Assembly (NCBI GenBank): GCA_029207755.1
Contig: JARCOQ010000016.1
Location: 12,979,307-13,043,306, forward strand
Length of the DNA: 64,000 nucleotides
Direction of reading: 5' to 3'
Origin: Chamaea fasciata
Lineage: Eukaryota; Chordata; Aves; Passeriformes; Sylviidae
Position numbers and translations under genes: made by a program. Of the stretch, positions 13,344 to 26,100 are shown one piece after another. Position 1 is the stretch's first letter; each line of letters begins with the position of its first letter. The notes under the pieces were generated by a model. The model saw only the letters and a list, made by a program, of their open reading frames with translations. It did no database searches and had not been told where the DNA came from.

Positions 13344-13558
13344 TGAGAGCCTCAGCTCAGCCTAGAGCCACACAGAGCCCTGAGCTCAGCCTAGAGCCAC
13401 ACAGCTCAGTTTAACACCACACAGAGCCCTGAGCTCAGCCTAGAGCCACACAGCTCAGTTTAACACCACACAGAGCCCTGAGCTCAGCCTAGAGCCACAC
13501 AGCTCAGTTTAACACCACACAGAGCCCTGAGCTCAGCCTAGAGCCACACAGCTCAGCA
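13344..13558. repeat. 49-bp minisatellite, about four units
   Basis: Units beginning TGAGCTCAGCCTAGAGCC start at 13381, 13430, 13479 and 13528, giving a period of exactly 49 bp. A degenerate partial unit lies upstream and the last unit is truncated. Each unit itself contains two related sub-blocks (CACACAGCTCAG and CACACAGAGCCC). Confidence 0.9.
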
Positions 13559-14588
13559 GTACAGGCAATATCTGTGTATTATCAACAGCATTTTGGTGAC
13601 AAACCCAAAACTCCCACGAAGGAAAATAACCCTGTACCAGCCAAAATCCTCACAACTGGACAGCCCAGTCACAGACATGCCAGAGTGAAACCTATGGTGC
13701 TTTAAAAACTACTCTTAAACAAAGGTGGAAGGGATTTTGGATTTGTTATATGGTCAGGATCTCAACTGCTCCACGTTTATAGCCCACACATTCTGGGAGA
13801 AAGTTTAGAAGTGTGGTATAGATACAATCAGAGGGGATATTTCTTATTTTTTTATTCCTCTGCACTAGGATGTGATTATATTTTTTACTCCTGTCACCTA
13901 ACTTAATAGTTGGCAGAACTAAGAACAGGTGTGTAGAACTTTATGGATGCATACCTTTAATTTCTGTCAAAAATCTACATTTCTTCTCATTCAACTGCTA
14001 GAAATCTGTCTAACCTGCATTAAAATAGACCTTTCACACCAGCAATGCTCATTTGCTCCCAAACACTATGAATACAAGATAAACAAAGAAATCTTGAGTA
14101 GAAGATAATTATTTTTGCCACTCCTGTGCAACAGTAAAAGATTTAAAATGCTGAAAATAAAAATCTGTGTCTAAATAGGATGTTACAAATAAGAGTGGCT
14201 ACAATACCCTTATAGTCACTGCAATGAAGGTGTCACCAGCAAATCTATTACAAGGAGTAACTAAGGGACTGATCACACATCTCCATGAAGAGAAGTGCAC
14301 TAATTGGCTTTTTTTTTTTTAGAGTTTTTACCTGATTTCCAGTTTCTCTCAACTTCCAGAGGTGTATCCTGCATGTGCCTGCATTGGGCACCTTTCAAAT
14401 CTCCTGCAGTGCTGAACTGAGCTTCACAAAGGAAAAAGGCCAAGGCACCAAGCTGCCCACTTCCCATAAAAAAGGGAACCAGAGATTAGCAAAAGCAATC
14501 CTATTCTGTTAATCATATGAAAATCTTGGTAAGAGTCCCCAGGGAACAAAGAATCCTGTTCTCTATGAACAGGTAAATGTCAATTTAG
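13559..14588. other. Non-coding, no gene seen
   Basis: AT-rich unique sequence with a T-run near 14311. No gene, RNA or mobile element was recognised. Confidence 0.5.
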
Positions 14589-14763
14589 CTGGGCCAATTT
14601 CCCCAAACAACTGCTTCTACAAACTAAGGGACATTCATACAGCACTCAGGTTAAGGAAAACTCCCCACAGTTTTCAGAAAGTTAAATCCATAACTGACAG
14701 TGACTGCCAAACTTCCAGGAAACTCTGGGACTGACACAGGAAGGCATTTATTAGTTTTGCCTA
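14589..14763. repeat. 175-bp dispersed repeat, copy 2
   Basis: A partner of 11378-11552 in the same orientation, about 3.2 kb away, aligned without insertions or deletions. Gap-free similarity with abrupt ends points to a discrete duplication or an unnamed interspersed repeat. Confidence 0.85.
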
Positions 14764-14950
14764 GATCCCCTCATTCCACATGACCATATTTCAGTTGCCT
14801 CAGGCTCAAGCATTTCTTTCGTCAAGACAGTGAGAACAAAAAGCCAAGCTCTGAGCTGTAACATCTGCTGGCTGGACACTCCAGCTCAGCCCTGGGGAGA
14901 GACACACCAGGACATGCCTGGGAAGGGTTCACCTGCTGAGCCCACAGAAA

Positions 14951-15032
14951 TCCAGGTTCCATTGGGGGTAACATTTCCAGGTTCCATTGGGGGGAAACAT
15001 TTCCAGGTTCCATTTGGGGAAACATTTCCAGG
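14951..15032. repeat. 25-26-bp minisatellite, three units
   Basis: Three units with the core TCCAGGTTCCATTGGGG followed by AACATT start at 14951, 14976 and 15002. A partial fourth unit starts at 15027. Confidence 0.85.
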
Positions 15033-17246
15033 TGCAGCACCGAGCTAACCCTGGTGCTCTGACTCCAAAAGGGAAATGTCTTTCTCACCAGACTGTGATT
15101 TCCATGGAGTGGCCCCATTTGGTGGCAGTTCTATAATTTCTCTGGTGCTCACAGAGCCTGAGAGTTCTTCGGATGTGTGCCCTAAGATCTGCATTTATAG
15201 AACACCAGCTGGTGCTTCACATTGATCAAGTTCTGCTGTTACCAACATACTACAGGGCCTTGCTTCCCTAAATATCAGAGTGGTAAAATTATCCACAGTG
15301 TTATTCATCTATTACACTGAACTAAATAGTGCTTCCACTGATTTGTGATTTTTGTTATTGTTTTCTTAAAATGTCACAGAATCACATTTTTTTCCATTTG
15401 AAGAGAGAGTGTGATGACAGCTATAAATAGATCCTCTTGGACTGCTGCTTCCAGCAGCGTCTGAAATATAAATTCCTACCCAGCAGAAATAGAAATTCCT
15501 AAGAGGCACTTTCAGAATCAAAATTTTTGGAGGGCACGTGACCAAAGCACATGGTCACAATAAGAGCAGTTGGCAGTTCTGTCCCAGACTAGGATGGCCT
15601 CTTGGTCAGAAGTCAGAGGCACCAAGCAGCCAAAACACAGAGAGAAATGACAACTCTTTACTACAACGCACAAAAAGTTCAGTGACTTCTGCACCTTTGC
15701 TCAGAAAAGAATTGAGAAAAAAAAATACTATGCACAACATTATCTCCTAAATTGCTAATAATGCCCCTCAGGCACTTTGTGCCACACACAGCAGCAGTCA
15801 CAGAGTGGGACTGCTGCAAGCAGGAGGAAAACGAAACATCCTGTGCTAGTATGGCCACGATATATCCATCAGCCTGGTGATGGGTGATTTAGCTGTACTA
15901 GATCCACAAACAGAAGAAATGCATGAACAGAGACACTTCTGCCAAGCTGTTAGAGGCAAGGCTAAAATAAAAATAGCAGAGAAGAAAATGAGTAAGTGGT
16001 TTATTGTTGAAAGGGAATACCAACACTGCCACCTCTCCAGGTCCTGACAGGTTCCAAAAGCACCTGAGCACAACAGGCCAAGTGCTAATTCCATTAGGAG
16101 GCTCCAGAAATGGATGTAAACTTACCAAAGACATGCAAACACACAAGGAAAAACAGGAAATATTCCTGGGGAGATAATCTACCAAAAAGGAAGTCTTGGG
16201 AGCAGACAGGGCTGCAGCTGTCTAGAAGCAATCTATGGACTCTGAGAAGAGGCAGAGGACAAAGAAATCACCCTGTGGTGTCAGGGAGCACAGTCACAGG
16301 GGCTGCAACCCCACCCCAAGACATGACTTTCCCTTACAGCAAGGGAAATCCTGTCCAATCTGTGACAGGATTAAATGTCCCTAGAGTAAAAGATTTAAAC
16401 TGAGGCAGCTCAAGGTTTGGTTTGGATTCTGGTGGGGATAAGGCCCCAATACCCTTGTCAACCTGACCAGACTGACATGAAATCTGGGTTAGTTCATTAC
16501 AACAAGTCAGATAATCTTTTCTTGTGGGCAGGAGACTCTAAATTATTTCCTTTACTAACTTTTCAAATAGCACTCTGGGGTTGAAAGCAGATAAGCTCAA
16601 ATAGTTTCCAACAGACAGGTTTCCCTTGTTTTTGTTCTTCTCTGACTAATGATCAAACTTTACAATACACTGTAAGGAATGTCAGTTCTTCATGACACAG
16701 TGCCATTACCCCAGTGCACAAAACACCCAGGATTATCTGAGATGGTTAATCAGTGACTGTAGCCCAACTGGTGATTTCATTACAGCTAAGAAATACTTTA
16801 TGAAGTTCCTCACAGACAAATAATTTTACTCTTTAAAAATCTTATTTGGTGAATTTAGTTACAGGTACTAAAAACCACATCACTTCAGAAGTGCAACGAT
16901 TTGTGTTTAGATTTTTTTTTTCCAACATTGATTGTAAAAGGTTAATTTCTGTATCCTCTTTAGGCAAGGAAGGGATTTTTTAGCTCTACAACAAGATACA
17001 GCTAGGCTGTAACAGCATTCCAGTGTTTTGTGGCACTTTACAGATGGGACTGACACAGACGTGTGTTAACATCAGGAGAATACCTGTTCCTGCAATTAGC
17101 CTTTACCATAAGAACAGCCTGAGTGGATATTCAAGGAGAAACATGTAAAGGATCCACACCTTTGGTACGAGGAGAAACAGCAAGGTTATATTCACCTGTG
17201 ACCATATGGGGTGCCTGTATCAGAAGGGGTGTGTGGAGACAGAGGT
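15033..17246. other. Non-coding, no gene seen
   Basis: Unique AT-rich sequence. Open frames are under 100 codons and unrecognised. Confidence 0.5.
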
Positions 17247-17398
17247 GATATAGATATAGATTAGATATAGGTAGATACAGACTAAATAAATATAGATATG
17301 GATTAGATATATAGATGATATAGATATAGATGACATGTATATAGATTAGATATAGATACAGGCATAGATATAGATTAGATATAGATGATATAGATATT
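17247..17398. repeat. Imperfect (AGATAT)n microsatellite
   Basis: About 150 bp of interrupted GATATA and ATTAGATATAG units. It produces a Tyr/Ile/Leu-rich open frame on the minus strand that is not a gene. Confidence 0.9.
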
Positions 17399-20300
17399 TG
17401 CATGAAGAAGGTCACTTCACCTGTATTTTCAGAAGGTTAGGAGCCACACTTCTCGGAGTAAAAAAAGAAACTCATTTTCAAGCTCCATGATTTGTAATCA
17501 GCAGTCAGTTCTAGCAGTATCACATCACCCCCCTCAATATGCCTCAGAAATAACTGTCAAGCTTTGCGCCTCATTTTGTTGGGTTTTCATCTTGAAAAAA
17601 CCCAAACACTAAAAAGTGAATAATTACAGAAAGTTCTCACTTTATACTTGCAAAAATCATGATAATTTGGTGTATAACACGAGTGATTGCAATGGCAGCC
17701 ACCTCAGTCCTGCTATGTGAAATTGTTTAGTGTTAAGACATTTTAAAAAGCCTACCTTAAAGGCAGAAAATATAAAGTAAAACATTCAGCCATAGTACTT
17801 CGATTCATGAAAAAGGATTCGGTGTACACACTTGAACACACCTCATCTAGGAAACACTGAAGTCTGTTATACAATTCAGATGTTTACAGCAGTTTAATCA
17901 CATGTATGTCTGAAAGTGAGCAAGATTGCAAGAGGCTGCTTGAATGTTTAACAGTCACAAAGCCCACAAAGCCTGGAATAATTCACTTACAAGTGTGGCT
18001 GTTTAAAGTCTCTCTTTTTCTTCCATAAATAACTGGTTGGCATTCAGTCCTGAGCTCTTCATGACCCCGAACAGCTCCAAAGGCCAGCTGCAGATGGTGC
18101 CCCTCGACTTGCTTACACATGAGAGAGTCTGAGGTCGACTTGTATAAACTGCTGCCACATTTAGACCCCCCTGAGACTCCAACTTGTTGTGTGCCAGCTC
18201 ATCTTAATGATTTAAATTAGTGCAAAGTTCTGCACTTGAATACCAAGGCACCAGCCCTCAGGTCCATCTTTACAGTCAGGGCTGGGCTGGTGTCAGCGTG
18301 CTGAGTGCTACTGCAAATTCAGTCAATTCTTCACTGAGCTTCAGCCACCTTTTCTGGTTTTTAAACTTGCAAGCTTATTATTAAAATCTGCAAGGTTAAA
18401 AAAAAAAATAGCAACTCTCCAAATTTTACTGGAAGACAGAAAAAGGACTAAAATTGTTATTTTATATATGTGCCTTTTTAATCCCTGGTTACTCTTTAGA
18501 TAACAATGATCATGAGAAGACTAAAACAACAATCATCTTCTAGTCTGGCAACCAGGAATGGTTTTGATTCATTGCACATTTACCTCTGTCATCGATTTTC
18601 TACTCCCTGGTGAGCAAATATCTGGCAACTCCTAAATTTAAGCAAGATAGCGAATACAACAATGAAGATTTCCATTTAACAATGCAACAGGTTGCTCTGA
18701 TTTGTAAGGAGATACTCTTCAGAGAAAACAAAATTCATATTCACACAGCTGCTTCCCAACACTACCTCTATCTTTACATCCAAACCCTGCTGTGAGCTGA
18801 GCCTTTAGAAAAGCCCCCAAAAAACACTGCCCAGACCAAATAAATTCTGTGGCAGCCCAGACCTGGGTACCCCCTAAAATAACTCCAGGGTTTGATTGCA
18901 CCCCACAGGTGCCAGCAGAACAAACCAGCCCAGCACAAGCATCAGTCAGGGCTACACTCACTCCTGCTACCTCTACACTTCCTTTCTCAGGGCAGGATTC
19001 TCAGGACATCAAAAATGCAAAGATAAAATCGAAAGTGCAGAAGGAACAGGGGGTTAGCACACAGGAAAGCAAAGAGTGGAGCAAAATGATGCTCAAGATT
19101 CTGAAAGCAAAGAATCGTTCCACAAATGATTGTAACACCTTAAATCCTGTGGCAGAATGCTGCCCCTGTCCACTGTGTCGGCAAGAAACAAAGTATAAAG
19201 GAGCAGTTGATTTCCAGCACCACCCACACTTCCCTCTGGATTCTTTGGTTTCCTTTCCATACTTCCAAATGATAACAACCGGAATGAGGCCAAAGAAGAG
19301 GTGAGAACAGCCCTGAGAAACCTGGGGAGAAGGGCAGGTGCAAGTCTGCAAGGAAACAAGATGAGACAAGTGAGAGAGCCCAGAAATATTAAACATTTGT
19401 TTCATTCCAAGTAACACAATTTCCTTCAGGAGCAATGTCCTTAATGCATTCCAAAGTGCCACTCGGATCACTTCCAGTCAGACTGATTTAGAATAATGAA
19501 AACCACTGCTGTGCCCCTGATTATTGTACCTGTTTGCTTGTGTGTGGAACTAGAACTGAGCTGCTTTTTTTTTTGTTTGTTTTGGTCAGGGCTGCGGCTT
19601 TTCACTGAAATAATTATACTACACTGCTACTTCACATAATTCCCCTCCAGGTATAAGCTGGAGAGATAATGTTATTACTTGGGAATAACACTCAGAAGAA
19701 CTGTACACTCAGGAGGGAAGAGCTGCTTCACTGTGATGAAATAGATAAATTGGCACTTCTCTGGGTGCAATCAAGAGATATGAGACTGAGTCTGCATCTA
19801 TTACCATGGCATCAGGATGCTGTGATATCACCCTTGTAGCAGCCCTCTGATGTAACTCTATCTCTAGATTACAGAGAGAAAGCCAAAATCAAGCCTCAAA
19901 AGGCAAATGCTGCAGCAGGGCTGAAGAAGCTGGAAGTAGACTTAAGTGGAATTTACACACTTGAATCTCAGGATGCAAAATTAAAAACCCTATTTGAAGG
20001 AAGAAAAGCCAAACCCAAACATACTTAGCAATGAAAAAGAACCCAACAGTCACTAGGCCACAACCAAACAGTGAGGAACCCCTGCGACTGTCTTAATGTT
20101 TGCTGCACAGTTCTCTGGGCCTGGAGAACAGCTGTGCATCAACTTTGGGGTTTTTTCTTAGTGCTGAACAGAAGGTGCTCAATCCCAAACCTCTGTGCTG
20201 TGATCCAGCCTGGGTTTCCTATGCATGCTGCTGCTTTCTCTAAGAAAAAAGCTCTGAGGGAGCTTTTGGCTTGCCATGATCCAATCCTTGCAACAGTGGC

Positions 20301-23104
20301 ACCTGTTCCCAGTTTGAGCTCCTCAGCAACACCCTACACTACAGTGTGCCAGCCCTTAAAACTCCTTGGTTTCTGAGCACTGGTTTAATTTATCTAGACA
20401 TGAAGATATAAAAATTAAGCAGAAAAACCCAAGCTTTACAAACTGCTTAAGACAGCTAGAACAAAACACAGGGAATCAATTTATAAAAATACAGGGAATT
20501 AATTTATTGCAGTGAAACGGAACGTCAGCTTGCTTCACTTTTAGAGAAAAAAAAAGCGTGAAAAAAAACCCCGCACATTTAGCACTGGGAACAATCACAA
20601 TGACAAAGGGCAACAATTACATGTTCATGGTGACAGCTCTCACTGCAGGGACTGTTTGTGTCCTCAACCCACATCCCATTTGGAATGGGAGACACTACGC
20701 TTCTGCTGCAGAGAACGGATGCAATGACCAGAGCTTTTGGAGAGGAGCGTGCCTCTGATGCCTGGATGTTAATCCCAGCTGGACAAAGAGGCTGGGATTT
20801 GCAATGAACTGCCAGGCCCCTCTGTCCAGTGAGAATTCGGACTTCCCTGCCTCGGAACCCAGCACTTTCCAAGAAAGCACACACAGGACTCGAGTCTCTC
20901 CTTCAGGCACCAGCTGCCTGAAAGCCCATCTCTGCAGTGACTAATTTTGCTGCTCCAGCTTAGCCTCTTTGAGGATTTAAGTCTCCGTGACCTTGCCCAG
21001 GTCACACTCTACTTTCCCGCATAGCAAGAAGGAGAGGCTGACACCATAGTAACCCAAATCTCAGCCTGAAACCATGGAAACAGGATCATCTTGCTTCAGG
21101 CATGCTACCCGAGGTGCCCAGCACCATTTCAAAATATTCAAATTGAAATAAACTGCTTTCGAGCAAATCAATTTCCTGACCCCAATCCCTATAAATTATT
21201 CCAGTGGAGAATTTCAAGGTGGACTGGAGCTCCCAGCAGAACCTTTAGGGGAACATGGCTCTGATTTATCTTGATGCATCAAAGACCGTGTGGTTAGAAA
21301 ACTCTACCCTAAAATTCCCTTCAAACAGTGGTACAGAAAGACAGAAGGGTCTCCATCTGTTCACCTGTGGATATTCTTAAAAGCCTTTCTTGTGAGTTTC
21401 TCCTTTAATATAGAAAAATGCTTCAGAAAGTACCCCTGGTAGTGCAATCTAACCAAAATGGAGAAAAAATAGGGGGGAAAAAGCCTTTTTGAACTGACCA
21501 GCTCCTTTTATTTTCATCAGCCTTAAGGTTATTTGCAGCCCTAATAAGTGCAAGATTACTGCTCTCAGTTTCATTAATCTTAAGCTTATTTGTAGAAATA
21601 ACAAGTCCAAGATTTTCTGACAGAAATGTGATTTCCATGTGATGTTTTTCCTTTCAGCAACCATAATGCAATTAAGAAGAGAGAAAACGCAGCCCTGCTT
21701 TTCAAGCTTTCCTGCAGGCTATCACCAAATTTACGACCTTTACGCCTCCAGTTTGTCTGGCACGAATAAAACAAGGTAGGGCTCACAGTTTGTTGTGTCT
21801 CACAGCATCCAAAAAGCACTACGACCTTCCCTCACAGAAAGGTGCAGTGAGATGTGCACACACCAGAAAAGCAGCAAATGGGATGGGCAGAACATCACTG
21901 CCCAGGACTGAGGCGATGCCATTTATGCAGATGGAGAAATCACTCGTACGAACTGAAGGAGATGATTAAATACAAAGGAAGAAACTGCTTAACACAGAAA
22001 AAAAAAATTCTACATATAGGAGATAATTTTTTCTACAATATCTACAATGAGAGATTCCAGTAAGTTAATGGCAGATTGTTTCATGAGGTATTTTACTGCC
22101 TGACTCCCACTGAATTCTTATGGAACAGGCTGCCCATAGGTGATGGTTTTTCCTAATGTTATCTGCTACAGGTTTTTAAGCCAAAGAATTTCTTTCAGAA
22201 AACTATTTAAACCACCCCCCCCCCAATTTAACTGTCAATATTTTATTATCCACACAAATAAATGTCAAATCCTTTAGCTGACATTACTGTTTTATTGGCA
22301 TGAGTCTACTGACATGGTGTAACACATGTTAATTGCGCATTGCATCATATTTCACTTAATTAATTATGGCCTTTCTTCTTGATGAATGTCCTTGGCTTGT
22401 TATATTGTTAGCAAGGGTAAACAGGAGCACACCACTTACCCTTATACCATTAGTTTAAAAAGTGTTTCTTCCATTCTTCCTCTTCATCTTTTTTTTTATG
22501 CTAAATAGTTCTACTGCACACAGCCATGTGCAGAATGTAAATTAAATGCACAGAATATTCATCTTTGAAAAACCAATTTGTGTGTACAATGCCCATTATA
22601 TAGAGATATATAAGCAGAAAAATATAATTTCAAATCAAGTCCGTTTTTGAATCCAGAAGTGTGATTTGCCTGCGCAGTTCCTCAATGGCTAAAATAACTG
22701 AAAAGCGAAACTTAAGCCTGTTATTTGGGGATTTGGGGTAAATATATTGGCTCAGAAATAAGTAAATGAAAGAAAAGCTAATTTTATTTTTTTCTAACCC
22801 TATTTCCTGTTTGTCTGAAAAGCACATGGAGCAGTCAGCCAGCCAGTCAATGATATTAAAAAAAATCGTTAGGCTGAAGCCAACAGTAATATTATCATCT
22901 GATTAACAGCCACCAAAACATCATCAATTCAATAAGGCAATGGAAGACCTTCTTCCCCTCAGAGATTTTTTCACTTTTGTACAAAAAAAAAAAGCAAAAT
23001 GAGAAAGTGCCTCTTGAGCTGCACAGTTCATACTGATGAGCTGGGATGAGCCTGGATTTTACCCTTTGGAAATATGCGTTCACATACACACCCCAAAACA
23101 TTGA
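17399..23104. other. Non-coding, no gene seen
   Basis: A long gene-free stretch. The longest open frames, 18849-19304 (+) and 19001-19471 (-), overlap each other on opposite strands and match no family I know. Small features are two RFX-like half-sites (ACCATAGTAAC near 21042, ACCATGGAAAC near 21071) and a C10 run near 22215. The AT-rich segment near 22270-22420 has the look of conserved non-coding DNA, but this cannot be shown from one sequence. Confidence 0.45.
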
Positions 23105-23190
23105 ATAAAATGGACCTTGAGCTGTCCCTAAAACGAATAAAATTAATAAAATTAATAAAATTATTAAAATACACCTTGAGCTGTCCCTAC
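23105..23190. repeat. Short direct repeat around an AATAAAATT array
   Basis: The 17-mer ACCTTGAGCTGTCCCTA occurs at 23114 and again at 23173, exactly 59 bp apart. It flanks several copies of AATAAAATT. It reads as a small tandem duplication with an expanded AT-rich core. Confidence 0.75.
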
Positions 23191-26100
23191 TCAGCTACAA
23201 AGAGTCTCTCTGCCAAGGAGCCCATTGCTATGGAAAGCATAAGGGGGCTCTCCTCAGCCCAAAGATGCTTCCCAAAAATATTTTGTCTTCTCAGCATTCC
23301 ACATTTATCCCTATTCTGGGGCCTTCTGCAATTCAACTGTATTTACCAGAGCTGCCAGCAGTTCTCCAGTCAACAGCAGGAAATTATTCGGACTATTTTA
23401 TTCATCCTGTGCTCACTCTCCTGCCCACGCTGCCTGCTCCCTGCTGGTGTCCTGGGGAGCTCATCCCATTAACTCCCCCTGCTCCCACCTTCCCTGGCAC
23501 TAACCTGCCCCAATAGTGTCGGAATACATTGTGCCTCATATTTACACACCTATTAGCGGCTAAAACCCTCCCCCCTCTCTCCAGCTGGAATGACATTATA
23601 CCCATTTGAGCTCTTTTTACATCAGATTTATTTGCAGGCAAACACAAAACAAATGGGATGATTCTCTGGCAAACAAGGTGTTTGGAGCAGCAGTGAATAG
23701 AAATTGCATTCTGACAGGTTAGCTCTTCTGCTTAAGTTCTGAATCTGCTATTATGGTTGGAAAAACATTTATGCAAACTGCTCAGAAATTTGCCTTGGTC
23801 TACTGCCCAACCAATATCTTATTTCTCCGATGGAGTCTCATTTCAATGTAATCATATTCCCAGTAAAAATTGAATAGTGCTGGAATGGGAGATTCAACAC
23901 AAGTTATGCAGTCTAAAATACGTGGAAGACTAATAAACCTGGCCATAGGGTTTTTAGGAGGGGGAAGGGAATGTTTACTTGACTACATTTCAAATATATC
24001 TTACGTGAAATTTTGATTTTATAGTAAATATCCCTGCTGATCCCTTTGCCACTTCCCTCTGTAGTAAACATGATCTGGTGCAAACATAAGGCTTATTTCA
24101 AATCCTAAAAGGTAATTAAAGCTGAGAGAGTCCAGGAAAAAAAAAAAATCACCAATGGTTCTTCTGTGCCTAAGGGAAGTTTTAATTAAAAGTCACAGGA
24201 GAATAATCTGTAAGAAACAAAAATGAGATGGCTGCTGTTAATTTGCCTGGGTCTCAGGCAGATAAACAGTAAATATTGTAACAGCTAAAGTTGCTGTGGT
24301 TTTGTTGTTCACTTTAACACTTACTGGCAAAGCTCTGCCCTCATTTCATGTCCCGAGCACCCCTTGGCAATGCTAAAGCTCTGCTCTCCTGAGCTGGGGC
24401 TGAAATTCCTCCTGGGAAACTGCAGCACCTGCTGAGCCTGCGCTCCACAGCTGGGCATGGGCACCAGAGAGTTATTCCTGGAGGATGAGACGGGATCCCA
24501 GCTCACCAATTCCTGTGGGGTGAGGAAGGATCCCAGCTCACCCCCACAAGGCCCTGAAGCAGTCCAGGTGAGGAAATCCCTTTCCTCAGGATAAAGTGCT
24601 GCAGAAGCTGTGCTCCAGCTGTCGGACACAGCCCTGGGCTCTCACACTGCCCCACAGAAAACCAGCAGGGAACAGCCTTTCTTTGCTCATTTTCCAAAGA
24701 GCAAAAGGAAGTGAAAGGATTCCCCCTTTCCCCCCTCATTGCTGTCTCCAACTTTTGTAGGGAATTCTTCAGTTTGCAGTTTGGGATTCTGTGGCTGCAG
24801 CAGGTGCCACAATGACCTGTGGGTGAGGATGACAACGCTGTGCTGGAGGAAGAGGACAGCCTCCCCCTGCCCCAAGCCCATGGGCATGACCGGGATATAA
24901 TTTTACCACTGTGCATCCCACTGCCCACCACGGACATCGGCCCCCAGAACAGCAATAAATAACTGTCATCCTTTTCTGCTCCTGGCCTCCAAGAGCCCTG
25001 CCAAGTGTCAGATCCAGAAACTTGGGGATCTGCCCTTGTTTTGGGCAGAAGAAAGTGTGGTGTGCTGTGTGCATACAGAATCACCAAAGCTGCATTCATC
25101 TGCCAACAAGATGAGTAACTGCCACGGATTTAATTTCTTTCTTGCACGGGGCAAATTTCATTGCAGGTGAAAAGTGATTATTTGTATTTAAATTTGCATT
25201 TGTATTTATTTGCTCAGAAATCTTTCCCCAGCTACATTACAACCAATGGACATCACAGATAAAATCTAGTTAGACAACCACTTTCCTGTTTTTTTTGGCC
25301 ACATTAAATTTTGGTACTTTTGTGCATCCATAACAAAGAAAATCACATGTATTTGGGGTTTTCTTCTTGTTACACAAGTGAAAATCTCTACTCCCACTTA
25401 CCTACATCGCAGTAATTGTGCGTGTCAACAGGGTAACTCCACTTATAAATTCAGACATTTCCAGGTAAAATGAGCAGCAAATCAGTTCTTCCTACAGAAC
25501 GCATTGAATTGTGCTATTATCCTACACACAGCAGGTGCCAATTTTTACAAAATCAGGAAGTGTCACAATTATAAGCAGAATTACTTGTTAAAATTTAAGA
25601 AGCAGATAAACAGCAAACGGGAACATTGATTACCCAACAAATGTTGAAAAAAGGAAAAATGTCTGTGTCTGATGAGACCAGTATAATATTTTTTTTGTTC
25701 TAAGGGCAAAATGCATCTCTTCAAAATGTAATGTTTGGTTAAAAACATTTTTGAAAACTATTATTTTAAGTGTTTCTTAAGTTACCAAGCTAAGGATTTT
25801 TCCTGTGAAACAATTACAAATACTATAATTAACCACTCTGGCACTGACAAACAGAGATGCTGCATCCATTTACACTTCTTGGTAGCTGTGTTTAGAGAAA
25901 CCTGAAAGGGAGGTGAGGAGGCAGTGTCTGAACAGTGACTCGGCCCTGGTTTTCTGCCTGCTTGGCCATGGTTCTTCCACAAGGATCTTCCACAGGGAAA
26001 GCTCTGATCTGTTTGGTGCAGAACTGACAGAACCTTTGGAAAACACTGAGAATGAGGCAGGTCTGACTGAGCTAAAAGCCTTTCTCCCGCTTCTTGTCTG

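Noticed and set aside
13344..13558. CRISPR-like array
   Set aside because: This is a vertebrate genome and the units are contiguous tandem repeats with no unique spacers. The same applies to 462-531, 14951-15032 and 41291-41815.
18849..19304. 151-codon plus-strand frame considered as a gene
   Set aside because: It overlaps a 156-codon frame on the other strand, has no known domain, and its composition matches the surrounding DNA.
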